The translations under genes and the position numbers were made by a program. 42,709 nt of DNA from Oscillospiraceae bacterium (GTDB lineage Bacteria; Bacillota; Clostridia; Oscillospirales; Ruminococcaceae), in assembly GCA_009784625.1 (NCBI GenBank), contig WRBI01000019.1:1-42709 (forward strand). The letters run 5' to 3'. Positions within the stretch are counted from its first letter, which is position 1; each line of letters opens with the position of its first letter. This document shows positions 6,936 to 14,720 of this stretch, one piece after another. Below the pieces are notes generated by a model. That model was given only the letters and a program-made list of their open reading frames with translations, had not been told where the DNA came from and ran no database searches.

Positions 6936-7577
6936 TCACTTGGGTGGGTCGCGCTTTTGAATATACAAGCTGCGGTCCTGCTGCAGCTCGGCGTAGAGGA
7001 CGGATTTAACGTCGGTGATCCCCTGTCCGCGCAGTGCGTCCTCGAGCTCCCGCATGGTGTAGCCGAGTTCGGGCAGATTTTTGTGGACAATGCTGCCGTC
7101 AGAGATGATTTCGGATGGGATAGCGGATATTTGCCCCGCCTTTTTGAGTACGGTGATCGCGCCGTTCGGCTCAAGGATGGCGTACTCGACTTCCAAGACC
7201 GAGAAGACCTCATTGAGCCTGAGCTGCATGGTCAAATCGTCCAGGTTCAGCCGTTGTTTTCGAAGTGCGCGCTCAACAATCAGCCCTTTTTTGATCACAA
7301 TGGTGGGCTGGCCATCCATCAGCACCCGGGCCCTGGGGCTTTTCAGACTGACAAACTCAATCAGCAAAACCAACAAACACCATAGCACAAGGCTCAACAC
7401 ACCCTCGGGCTTGCTTACGTCTTTGTTTAAGATCATTTCGCTGATCAGGCTGCCAAGGGCTATCCCGGTGATGTAGGTAAAGATGGTCAGCTGGCTGAGT
7501 TGCTTTTTGCCCAACAGCCGGGTGAGGGTAAGCAGGACAGTAAATCCCAGAAGTGTGCGGATGGTGGTATCAAGCAT
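6936..7577 (-). CDS. YetF/DUF421 membrane protein
   Basis: A 213-residue protein with three hydrophobic segments in the first 80 residues: TIRTLLGFTVLLTLTRLLG, a segment around IFTYITGIALGSLI, and LSLVLWCLLVLLIEFV. A soluble alpha/beta domain follows, with the conserved KSPRARVLMDGQPTIVIKKG and LRLNEVFSVLEVEYAILEPNG stretches. This is the DUF421/YetF architecture of spore-formers; the molecular role is not established. The ATG at 7577 follows GAAGGAG; the longer reading to 7628 has no ribosome site. It converges on the DUF6809-like gene with only 11 bases between the stops. Confidence 0.85.
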   Translation of the reverse strand: MLDTTIRTLLGFTVLLTLTRLLGKKQLSQLTIFTYITGIALGSLISEMILNKDVSKPEGVLSLVLWCLLVLLIEFVSLKSPRARVLMDGQPTIVIKKGLIVERALRKQRLNLDDLTMQLRLNEVFSVLEVEYAILEPNGAITVLKKAGQISAIPSEIISDGSIVHKNLPELGYTMRELEDALRGQGITDVKSVLYAELQQDRSLYIQKRDPPK

Positions 7578-7672
7578 AACAATGCTCCTTCGACAGAGTC
7601 GGTGAGCATAGTTTGTGAGTGCAGCCAAAATTTATGCGGGACACCAGCCAGGCGTCCCGCTAACTTATCCGG

Positions 7673-8314
7673 CTATTTCGACCCGATATCCCGGTTGATC
7701 AGCGCAATGATTTCATGGATTAAGAACATCCGATTATCAAGCTCGGCGATTTTGTCGGCACACATGACCAACTCGTCGCTCAGATGTTTGGGTACGCGGT
7801 TTTTGTACTTGTACTTCGCTTTGTGTTCAAGCGTTGACCAAAAATTCATCGCCTCGGTGCGAATTTGCACTTCGACCACCACATCTTCGGCTTTGCCTGA
7901 GTAAAAGACAGGCAGCTCCATGATTACGTGATAACTGCGGTAGCCGCTGGGTTTTGGGCGGGTGACGTAATCTTTTTCGTCAAGTATCTTCATCCCGGGC
8001 ATCTGCCTTAGCAGGCCGACCAGATAAAGTATATCCTTAGAGAAAGAGCAGATAACCCGCACACCCGCTATATCCCGTAGATTTTTTTGCGCGCTTTCGG
8101 CCGTAACCTCAACACTTAGCCTGTACAGCTTGTCCGCGATGCTTTCAGGCGATTTGATCCGCCCCTTTATACTCTCGATCGGGCTGCCGTCAACTGTACG
8201 CAGTGATTCGTGAAGGATGTCAATCTTGGTGAGCAAGGTCCGCTGTGCCCACTCGTAGATGCGCAGCTTTTCTTTGAGTTTCCCGAATTCTTCTTCACTA
8301 AACTTTACCTGCAA
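7673..8314 (-). CDS. relQ: small alarmone synthetase (RelQ/YjbM type)
   Basis: A 213-residue single-domain (p)ppGpp synthetase that transfers pyrophosphate from ATP to GDP or GTP. RelA/SpoT synthetase motifs are clear: RIKSPESIADKL, DIAGVRVIC, KDYVTRPKPSGYRSYHVI, and VEVQIRTEAMNFWSTLEHKAKYK. There is no hydrolase, TGS or ACT domain, which fits the small synthetases of Firmicutes. The TTG at 8314 follows GGGGAGGTG by seven bases and no ATG fits. It is probably transcribed from the promoter at 8392-8420. Confidence 0.92.
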   Translation of the reverse strand: MQVKFSEEEFGKLKEKLRIYEWAQRTLLTKIDILHESLRTVDGSPIESIKGRIKSPESIADKLYRLSVEVTAESAQKNLRDIAGVRVICSFSKDILYLVGLLRQMPGMKILDEKDYVTRPKPSGYRSYHVIMELPVFYSGKAEDVVVEVQIRTEAMNFWSTLEHKAKYKYKNRVPKHLSDELVMCADKIAELDNRMFLIHEIIALINRDIGSK

Positions 8315-8391
8315 TTGTGGTCACCTCCCCTGTGCGGCAGAGTTAGGGTGAAAGTCACGCCGCTCATCCGGCCACCCCTTTACACAAATTG

Positions 8392-8420
8392 ATTGTACCA
8401 CAAAACGCCTCAAACGACAA
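8392..8420 (-). promoter_or_regulatory. sigma-A promoter of relQ
   Basis: Minus-strand -35 TTGTCG (8420-8415) and -10 TACAAT (8397-8392), 17-base spacer, with TGG ahead of the -10. It lies 78 bases before the TTG start. Confidence 0.6.
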
Positions 8421-8550
8421 TCCGTATGTCGAAGAATGACGAACAGCGCAGAGGCCGCCCGCCGGCACACAGAATCGCCAGACATTTAAGGAATTTTTGT
8501 ACGACTTTTAGATTTGCGTGTGTTTTTAAACCCCTTGTTGTGCAGGGCAA

Positions 8551-8585
8551 TTGACAACGCCGGCAGTTTCGTGTATAGTATACAC
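8551..8585 (+). promoter_or_regulatory. promoter and operator-like palindrome of the GH127 gene
   Basis: -35 TTGACA (8551-8556) and -10 TATAGT (8574-8579) with a 17-base spacer. The -10 lies inside a perfect 15-base palindrome GTGTATA-G-TATACAC (8571-8585), an obvious place for a repressor. Confidence 0.7.
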
Positions 8586-8636
8586 AATTGAGAAATTTAA
8601 ACGATTAGATTTGGCGGGGATTGCGAGGTGCCGGCG

Positions 8637-10535
8637 ATGAAAATTCATGACAGCTTCTGGTCGGGATATCTGCGGCTGATCAAAGGGACGGTTCTGCCCT
8701 TTCAGTGGTCGGCGCTCAATGATGAGGAAGGCATACGGGTGGAAATCGAGAACAGCGACGCACCGATCCCGACCGAGAAAAGCCACGCGATCGCCAACCT
8801 GAAGATCGCCGCCGGGCTGGCTTCAGGCACGCACCAAGGCTACTGGTTTCAGGACACCGACGTTTACAAGTGGCTGGAGGGGGTCGGGCATATCCTCAAC
8901 CACTTCCCCGACAAGGAACTGGAAACGCTGGCCGACGAGGCGATTGATTTAATTGAGGCGGCGATGGAGCCGGACGGTTACCTCAACACTTTTTATCAGC
9001 TGCGCACACCCGAACTCAAATTTAAGCAGCTGCATTTGAGCCACGAGATGTATTGCTGCGGCCATTTGATCGAGGCGGCGGTGGCCTACTACACAGCCAC
9101 CGGCAAGGATAAGATTCTGCGTCTGGCCTGCAAGTTCGCCGACTGTATCGACCAAAACTTTGGGCCGGAAGAACACAAGCGCCACGGCACAGACGGCCAC
9201 CAGGAGATTGAGCCGGCGCTGGTCAAGCTTTATCAGCTGACCGGTGAAGAAAAGTACCTCAAGCTGGCCGGATACCTGCTGGATGTTCGTGGCCCGGACT
9301 GCTTTGACTTTGAATCTTTTTACACCCCAAAATATTTACAGGCATACGCGCGGCCGAAAGAGCAGGAGACCGCTGAGGGCCACGCGGTTCGGATGATGTA
9401 TATGCTCACCGGGATGGCCGAAACCGCACTGCACACCGGGGATGGGGAAATGCTCGCCGCCTGTCATCGGATTTGGGAAAACATCACAACCAGGCGGATG
9501 TACATAACCGGCGGGATCGGCTCAACCAACATCGGCGAAGCGTTTACTTTCGATTACGACCTGCCCAACGACACCATGTATTGCGAGACCTGTGCGTCCA
9601 TCGGGCTTATCTACTTTGCGCGGGCTATGTTAAACCATGAGCAGGACAGCCGGTACGCCGACGTGATGGAGCGCGCCCTTTACAACAACGCGCTGGCCGG
9701 TATGGGCCGGGACGGCAAGCAGTATTTTTATGTCAACCCGCTCGAATCTTTCCCCGCGGCCAACCAAAACAGCCCAAACCGCGGGCATGTGAAATCCACA
9801 CGTCCGGATTGGTTTGGCTGTGCCTGCTGCCCGCCCAATCTGGCGCGAACGGTCAGCTCAATTGAAAAGTACATGACATCCATCGCAGGCGGCGAGTACT
9901 ACACACATCTTTACATCGGATATGAGAGCGAAGTGTCGCTGGGGGAAAGTTCCCTGACGCTCAGGCAGGAAATCGCGTTTGACCACCGGTTGGACGTTAC
10001 ATTCACAGTTGACGCAAAACAGCCGGCCGGCGCTGTGTTTAACTTTAGAATCCCCGGCTGGTCGCGGAGTTTTGAGGCTTGCGTAAATGGCAAAAAGCTT
10101 GACAATCCTCAAATATCACACGGATACCTTAAAATCAGCAAAGTCTGGTCGGGGTCCGAAACGGTCACAATCACATTTGACGCGCCGGTTTTGCAGGTCA
10201 GCGCACACCCGTTTGTCCGCGCTGACGCGGGCAAAGTGGCCATTCAGAAGGGACCGTTCGTCTATTGTCTGGAAGAAGCGGACAACGGCGATAACCTGCA
10301 CCTTGTGCGGCTCACGCCGGAGACTGTCTTTACCGAAACGCGGCCGAACCCGCTTTACCCGCCCACGCTGGTCTGTAATGGTGAGCGGCTGGAAGTTGGC
10401 GGTGAGTGGGAAGGCAAGCTGTACGCCTGCGGCCAAACGCCGCGCTACCGGCCGGCTCGGCTTACCTTTGTTCCTTATTATTCCTGGGCTAACCGCGGGG
10501 TCGGGGAGATGCTGGTTTGGGTGAGCAAGCGGTAG
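8637..10535 (+). CDS. GH127 beta-L-arabinofuranosidase
   Basis: A 632-residue glycoside hydrolase of the GH127 (DUF1680, HypBA1-like) family, which releases L-arabinofuranose from plant glycans. The N-terminal block HDSFWSGY, an (alpha/alpha)6 barrel with MYCCGHLIEAAVAYY and HAVRMMYMLTGMAE, the metal-binding MYCETCASIG and the nucleophile-containing GCACCPPNLAR are all present. Glu and Cys of these last two motifs correspond to the zinc ligands and catalytic Cys known from HypBA1. There is no signal peptide, so it is cytoplasmic and probably acts on imported oligosaccharides. The ATG at 8637 follows GAGGTG by six bases. No sugar transporter is adjacent; transcription ends at 10544-10591. Confidence 0.92.
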   Translation: MKIHDSFWSGYLRLIKGTVLPFQWSALNDEEGIRVEIENSDAPIPTEKSHAIANLKIAAGLASGTHQGYWFQDTDVYKWLEGVGHILNHFPDKELETLADEAIDLIEAAMEPDGYLNTFYQLRTPELKFKQLHLSHEMYCCGHLIEAAVAYYTATGKDKILRLACKFADCIDQNFGPEEHKRHGTDGHQEIEPALVKLYQLTGEEKYLKLAGYLLDVRGPDCFDFESFYTPKYLQAYARPKEQETAEGHAVRMMYMLTGMAETALHTGDGEMLAACHRIWENITTRRMYITGGIGSTNIGEAFTFDYDLPNDTMYCETCASIGLIYFARAMLNHEQDSRYADVMERALYNNALAGMGRDGKQYFYVNPLESFPAANQNSPNRGHVKSTRPDWFGCACCPPNLARTVSSIEKYMTSIAGGEYYTHLYIGYESEVSLGESSLTLRQEIAFDHRLDVTFTVDAKQPAGAVFNFRIPGWSRSFEACVNGKKLDNPQISHGYLKISKVWSGSETVTITFDAPVLQVSAHPFVRADAGKVAIQKGPFVYCLEEADNGDNLHLVRLTPETVFTETRPNPLYPPTLVCNGERLEVGGEWEGKLYACGQTPRYRPARLTFVPYYSWANRGVGEMLVWVSKR

Positions 10536-10543
10536 CAGATCAT

Positions 10544-10591
10544 AAAAAGCAGGCCCGGCCAGCGGACTTGCGCCGACCGGGCCTGCTTTTT
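10544..10591. terminator. strong bidirectional terminator
   Basis: AAAAAGCAGGCCCGG (10544-10558) pairs perfectly with CCGGGCCTGCTTTTT (10577-10591). It has U-runs on both strands and sits between two converging genes. Confidence 0.9.
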
Positions 10592-10595
10592 GCCG

Positions 10596-10847
10596 TTAAC
10601 GGGTAAAGCGCGCCATTCGGAACTCTACATAGCCATCTTGGTTTAATATATCATTGCCGATAATGCGGTAAACGATATGCCCGTCCCGGTCGGTGACCTC
10701 ATTGCCAGTGATGCGAAGTATTACCTGCCCGCCTGGGTCGGTGATCTCGCTGCCGTTAATTTTACAGATTTCCAGGCCGCCGATATCTGTAACACTGTTG
10801 TCTATCACCCGGTACAGCAGATTACCGCTTTTGTTCGTAATCAACAT
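10596..10847 (-). CDS. 83-residue beta-repeat protein
   Basis: A small protein built from about five repeats of 16 residues with the pattern ...I/V.RI.GNEVTD.DG, for example ITGNEVTDRDGHIVYR and IIGNDILNQDGYVEFR. Each repeat looks like two short strands joined by an Asp/Gly turn. The whole resembles small propeller- or beta-flower-like repeat proteins, but I do not recognise a characterised relative. No signal peptide or membrane segment. The ATG at 10847 follows GAGGAGG by seven bases, so translation is well supported. It stands alone. Confidence 0.7.
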   Translation of the reverse strand: MLITNKSGNLLYRVIDNSVTDIGGLEICKINGSEITDPGGQVILRITGNEVTDRDGHIVYRIIGNDILNQDGYVEFRMARFTR

Positions 10848-10978
10848 GCCGCTTCCTCCTCATTTAGCGTCCGTCGGGTCACCGACAAACAAAAACGGCG
10901 CAAGAATACAGGATTGTTAAACCCCATACCCTTACACCGCTGCAATGCAAAAAATCCCCGAACAGTCCGCCAGTCAGC

Positions 10979-11007
10979 TTGAAAACCGGCAAACTTATGG
11001 GTATAAT
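10979..11007 (+). promoter_or_regulatory. sigma-A promoter upstream of the rpsO leader
   Basis: -35 TTGAAA (10979-10984), 17-base spacer and a perfect TATAAT (11002-11007). No open reading frame with a ribosome site follows for 290 bases. Confidence 0.65.
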
Positions 11008-11013
11008 ATACAA

Positions 11014-11110
11014 TGCAAGTGTGGCCGGTTGGCCATTGGCACAGGAGAGTGTTTCTTCTCCGACTGCTAGGGGGCCGGGTGGTGGTGCACCCGGTTCCTG
11101 CTTGCTATGT
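11014..11110 (+). ncRNA. candidate structured RNA or long rpsO leader
   Basis: Downstream of a good promoter this stretch has GGAGA...TCTCC (11044-11061) and a strong hairpin CCGGGTG (11075-11081) / CACCCGG (11088-11094), extended by GGGG/TTCC pairs. I do not recognise a known RNA family: it does not match 6S, SRP, RNase P or a riboswitch consensus I know. It could be an sRNA or the distal part of the rpsO 5' leader. Confidence 0.3.
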
Positions 11111-11172
11111 TTGTCTGCTTCACATTTTACCACAGGTGACATTGATTTTGCAAGCCTTATCACAAATAATAC

Positions 11173-11201
11173 TTTACACGTACTACCGCTTGTGCTATAC
11201 T
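11173..11201 (+). promoter_or_regulatory. sigma-A promoter of rpsO
   Basis: -35 TTTACA (11173-11178), 17-base spacer and -10 TATACT (11196-11201). The remaining 95-base leader up to the ATG could hold the S15 autoregulatory structure usual for rpsO, but I cannot prove the fold. Confidence 0.65.
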
Positions 11202-11300
11202 GTATCGGTTACCTCATTCTTGGATTAAGGACAAAGGCCGGACAGCCAGCGTCACCAACCTTTTTCTCAGATTGGGGAATATACTAAGAGGTGATATCCA

Positions 11301-11567
11301 ATGCTGTTAAAAGATCAAAAAACCGAAGTGATTGTGGACAACCGCCGTCACGAGAACGACACCGGCTCGCCTGAAGTACAGGTCGCGATCCTGACCCGGC
11401 GAATCAACGATCTGACCGAGCATCTCAAGATTCACAAGAAAGACCACCACAGCCGCCGCGGCCTTCTCAAGATGGTCGGCCAACGCCGCGGGCTGCTCAA
11501 CTACGTTAAGAAGAAAGATATTGAGCGCTACCGCGCGCTGATCGCAAAGCTCGGATTAAGAAAGTAA
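11301..11567 (+). CDS. rpsO: 30S ribosomal protein S15
   Basis: An 88-residue S15, a primary binder of 16S rRNA. The diagnostic [20 protein letters not shown] and [20 protein letters not shown] motifs are intact and the length is standard. The ATG at 11301 follows AAGAGGTG. It is followed by pnp, the usual neighbour, with a 195-base gap that contains a hairpin. Confidence 0.98.
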   Translation: MLLKDQKTEVIVDNRRHENDTGSPEVQVAILTRRINDLTEHLKIHKKDHHSRRGLLKMVGQRRGLLNYVKKKDIERYRALIAKLGLRK

Positions 11568-11581
11568 TTAAGGATTTGGGG

Positions 11582-11625
11582 ATTGGGAATTCGCGGCGAC
11601 TTTGTGCCACAAGCGGGTTCCCAAT
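11582..11625 (+). promoter_or_regulatory. hairpin in the rpsO-pnp gap
   Basis: ATTGGGAA (11582-11589) pairs with TTCCCAAT (11618-11625), with a GC-rich loop of 28 bases. A later run AAAAAAAGACCCGGGAG and a palindrome ACCGCGGT follow before pnp. In other bacteria a hairpin in this gap is an RNase III cleavage site that starts pnp autoregulation; here that role is inferred. Confidence 0.4.
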
Positions 11626-11762
11626 TCACCATGCACAAAAAAAGACCCGGGAGAAAGACCGCGGTTTTAGCAGTGAATCGAGCAGACGAGCCGGGCGCTG
11701 TCTGTTGGCTTTATTGCTAAAATGCGATTTTCTTCCGGACAGCCTGATTGGAGGAAAGTATT

Positions 11763-13904
11763 TTGTTTGAAAATTTTAAAGTGTTCGAGACTACTTTTGG
11801 CGGCAAACCCTTAAGCGTTGAAACCGGCAAGATGTGTGAGCTTTCGGGCGGGTCGGTGCTGGTTCGTTACGGCGACACAACCGTGCTCTGCAATGCGACC
11901 ATGAGCGCGAAACCCCGGGAGGGCATCGATTTCTTTCCGCTGAGCGTTGACTTTGAAGAAAAGCTTTACGCGGCCGGCAAAATCCCCGGCTCGTTCATGA
12001 AGCGGGAAGGCCGCCCGAGTGATAAGTCTGTCCTCGCCTCCCGTATGGTGGACAGGCCGATCCGCCCGCTTTTCCCCAAAGATATGCGCAATGATGTGGC
12101 TGTGGTCATGACTGTCCTTTCGGTCAACCAGGACTATCAGCCCGAAATCGCCGGTATGCTGGGCGTATCCATCGCGCTGAGCATTTCGAATATTCCGTGG
12201 AACGGGCCGATCGCCGGCGTGAATATGGGATATGTGAACGGCGAGTACGTTGTCAACCCCACCGAGGCCGAGCGGGATGAGAGCGATATGCTGGTCACCA
12301 TCGTGGGCAACGGCGAAACCATCTGCATGATCGAAGCCGCCGCCAACCAGGTTTCTGAAGAAGTGATGCTGGGCGGGGTCAAGGTCGCTTTCGACGAGAT
12401 CGCGAAACTGGTCAGCTTTATCAAGGACATTCAAAGCCAGATCGGCAAAGCGAAAATCCCGTTTGAACCCAAAGTTGTGCCGCCCGAAATTTTTGAAGCC
12501 GTTAAAGAAGCCGGCATCGAAAAGATGCGGGTTGCGATGGATACCGACGATAAAAACATCCGGGAAGAGCGCCTGCTCCCGCTGGAAGCCGAGATTCATG
12601 AGGCAATGGCCGAGCGCTTTCCTGAGCAGAAAGGCCTGATCGACGAGGCCATCTATAAGCTGCAAAAGACGGTTGTCCGCGCCTGGCTGCTTGAGGGCAA
12701 GCGGGTGGACGGCCGCGGGATGAACGACATCCGGCCGCTGAACGCCGAAGTCGGGCTGATTCCCCGGGTACACGGCACCGGTATGTTCACACGCGGGCAG
12801 ACTCAATGCCTGACCGTTGTCACATTGGGCCCGATGAGCGACGCGCAAAAGATCGACGGCATCGACGCCGAAACCCAGCGCCGGTATATGCACCAGTACA
12901 ACTTCCCCTCTTACTCGGTGGGCGAAACCCGGCCGAACAGAGGCCCCGGCCGCCGCGAAGTCGGCCACGGCGCGCTTGCCTCCAAGGCCATCGAGCCTGT
13001 ACTGCCCTCGGTTGAAGTCTTCCCCTACGCAATCCGCGCGGTCTCCGAGATTCTCAGCTCGAACGGCTCGACCTCACAGGCGGCCATCTGCGGTTCCTGC
13101 CTTGCGCTGATGGATGCGGGCGTGCCGATTACCGACCCGGTTGCCGGTATTTCCTGTGGGTTGATCACCGACGGCGACCCCAACGCCGGCGGGCGCTGGG
13201 ATACTTTTGTGGACATTCAGGGCGTTGAAGATTTCTTCGGCGACATGGACTTCAAAGTCGGCGGCACACACAAAGGCATCACCGCCATTCAGATGGATAT
13301 CAAGCTGGACGGTCTGACCTTTGATATTATCGAAAGCGCGCTCGAAAAATGCCGGAAAGCCCGCCTGCACATTCTAGACGATGTGATGCTCAAAGTTCTG
13401 CCCGCCCCGCGCGAAGAGCTGTCCGCTTTCGCGCCCAAGATGCTGACCATTACCATCCACCCGGATAAAATCCGCGAAGTCATCGGCTCAGGCGGCAAGG
13501 TCATTCAAAAAATCTGCGCCGAGTGCGACGTTAAAATCGACATTGAAGACGACGGCAAAGTTTATGTTCTGGGAACAAATCTCGAAAACGCCAACCGCGC
13601 GCTGGCTGTCATCAAGACCATCGCAATGGATCCCGAAGTCGGCGCGTTCTATAAGGGCAAAGTTACCCGCCTGATGAATTTTGGCGCATTCGTCGAAATC
13701 GCCCCCGGCAAAGAGGGCCTGGTGCACATCTCTAAGCTGGACAAAAACCGGGTCGAGCGGGTAGAGGATGTGGTCAACGTGGGCAGCGAGGTGCTGGTTA
13801 AAGTCACCGAGATCGACGCCCAGGGCCGGATCAACCTAAGCCGGAAAGACGCCTTGATCGCCATGGAAAAGAAAGCGGAAAAAGAGGGCGAAGAAAACAA
13901 CTAA
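11763..13904 (+). CDS. pnp: polyribonucleotide nucleotidyltransferase (PNPase)
   Basis: A 713-residue 3'-5' phosphorolytic exoribonuclease of RNA turnover. The domain order is complete: first RNase PH domain (about 10-145), helical linker, second RNase PH domain with PSYSVGETRPNRGPGRREVGHG (about 380-400), a KH domain around IREVIGSGGKVIQKI (about 570), and an S1 domain with YKGKVTRLMNFGAFVEI and GLVHISKL (about 630-700). The TTG at 11763 follows GGAGG by eight bases and gives the usual N-terminus FENFKVFETTFGGKPL; the upstream TTG at 11748 is part of the ribosome site. It ends in an acidic tail, then a terminator. Confidence 0.97.
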   Translation: MFENFKVFETTFGGKPLSVETGKMCELSGGSVLVRYGDTTVLCNATMSAKPREGIDFFPLSVDFEEKLYAAGKIPGSFMKREGRPSDKSVLASRMVDRPIRPLFPKDMRNDVAVVMTVLSVNQDYQPEIAGMLGVSIALSISNIPWNGPIAGVNMGYVNGEYVVNPTEAERDESDMLVTIVGNGETICMIEAAANQVSEEVMLGGVKVAFDEIAKLVSFIKDIQSQIGKAKIPFEPKVVPPEIFEAVKEAGIEKMRVAMDTDDKNIREERLLPLEAEIHEAMAERFPEQKGLIDEAIYKLQKTVVRAWLLEGKRVDGRGMNDIRPLNAEVGLIPRVHGTGMFTRGQTQCLTVVTLGPMSDAQKIDGIDAETQRRYMHQYNFPSYSVGETRPNRGPGRREVGHGALASKAIEPVLPSVEVFPYAIRAVSEILSSNGSTSQAAICGSCLALMDAGVPITDPVAGISCGLITDGDPNAGGRWDTFVDIQGVEDFFGDMDFKVGGTHKGITAIQMDIKLDGLTFDIIESALEKCRKARLHILDDVMLKVLPAPREELSAFAPKMLTITIHPDKIREVIGSGGKVIQKICAECDVKIDIEDDGKVYVLGTNLENANRALAVIKTIAMDPEVGAFYKGKVTRLMNFGAFVEIAPGKEGLVHISKLDKNRVERVEDVVNVGSEVLVKVTEIDAQGRINLSRKDALIAMEKKAEKEGEENN

Positions 13905-13915
13905 GCCCAAGCAAA

Positions 13916-13961
13916 AAAAGCACCGTGTACCCGGAAGTGTTTCCGAGCACACGGTGCTTTT
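13916..13961. terminator. terminator after pnp
   Basis: AAAAGCACCGTGT pairs with ACACGGTGCTTTT across a 20-base loop. It has U-runs on both strands and lies between pnp and the converging membrane-protein gene, so it probably serves both. Confidence 0.85.
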
Positions 13962-13972
13962 AGTTGTCATCG

Positions 13973-14692
13973 TCAACTATCCACTGATCTGTCCGGCAAC
14001 GCGCCCAGCCCGGCGATGATCGGGGTGACAATCCTGCGTATGGCCGGGATCATCTTGCCGATTAGGATGGATGATGCGATGGTACCCTCCCGCACACCGT
14101 CCAGCCCGCCCAAAAAGATCAGCGACAGGGCTAGGGCGGATAGCACAACGGTTGAGTCAGCGAATATCTTGACGATGTGAAAGGGCTTGTCCAGCTTGTA
14201 GGCGATGGCGGCCACAATCCCTTCTGAGGGCAGGTTGACCAGCTTGGCGTCCATATAAAAGATGATGCCGGTCGCGATACAGACCATACCGAGAAAAAGA
14301 AAGGTGAGCTGCCCGCCATAGGTGGGGATGCGAAAGTCGCCGAGCAAAAACTGGGTAAAGTTGACGAAATAGCCGAAGATGACCGCAAAGACAATCTGGG
14401 TCACATCAATCGGCCGAAACTCCTTGCGCAAGATCGCCGCTTGCATCAGGATAAAGAACGACAACACAACTTTTACCCAGGTGCCCATGCTCAAGCCGGT
14501 GATGCGACTGAGGACGAAAGGGAAGGATTGCACCGGGGATAGCCCAAGATCCGAATTGACGGCAAAAGCCACCCCAAAGGCCGCGATAAGCAGCCCGATG
14601 ACATAAACCAATATCCGCTGAGGCAAATGTCTTTCTTTGATCAGATAACCACTTATACTTATGGCCGATCGCTTTTCTGTCGTTTCAGTCAT
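13973..14692 (-). CDS. YczE/YitT-like integral membrane protein
   Basis: A 239-residue protein with about five to six hydrophobic helices: RILVYVIGLLIAAFGVAFAV, a segment near WVKVVLSFFILMQAAIL, IVFAVIFGYFVNFTQFLL, LTFLFLGMVCIATGIIFYM, and VVLSALALSLIFLGG. The NSDLGLSPVQSFPFVLS and KLVNLPSEGIVAAIAYK stretches match the YczE/DUF6198 family of membrane proteins, whose function is poorly known. The start is the ATG at 14692 after AAGGGA. It lies 28 bases after the acyl-CoA synthetase fusion on the same strand, so it is probably the last gene of that operon and might move a product or substrate. The C-terminus ends SVDS-stop, like genes capped by repeat arms. Confidence 0.8.
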   Translation of the reverse strand: MTETTEKRSAISISGYLIKERHLPQRILVYVIGLLIAAFGVAFAVNSDLGLSPVQSFPFVLSRITGLSMGTWVKVVLSFFILMQAAILRKEFRPIDVTQIVFAVIFGYFVNFTQFLLGDFRIPTYGGQLTFLFLGMVCIATGIIFYMDAKLVNLPSEGIVAAIAYKLDKPFHIVKIFADSTVVLSALALSLIFLGGLDGVREGTIASSILIGKMIPAIRRIVTPIIAGLGALPDRSVDS

Positions 14693-14720
14693 CTGCAAGT
14701 CCCTTTACTTTTAGTATAAT

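Noticed and set aside
11811-12968. Long open frame (385 codons) antisense to pnp
   Set aside because: It lies fully inside pnp, has no ribosome site, and its His/Asp/Gly-rich translation is typical of the reverse frame of a GC-rich gene.
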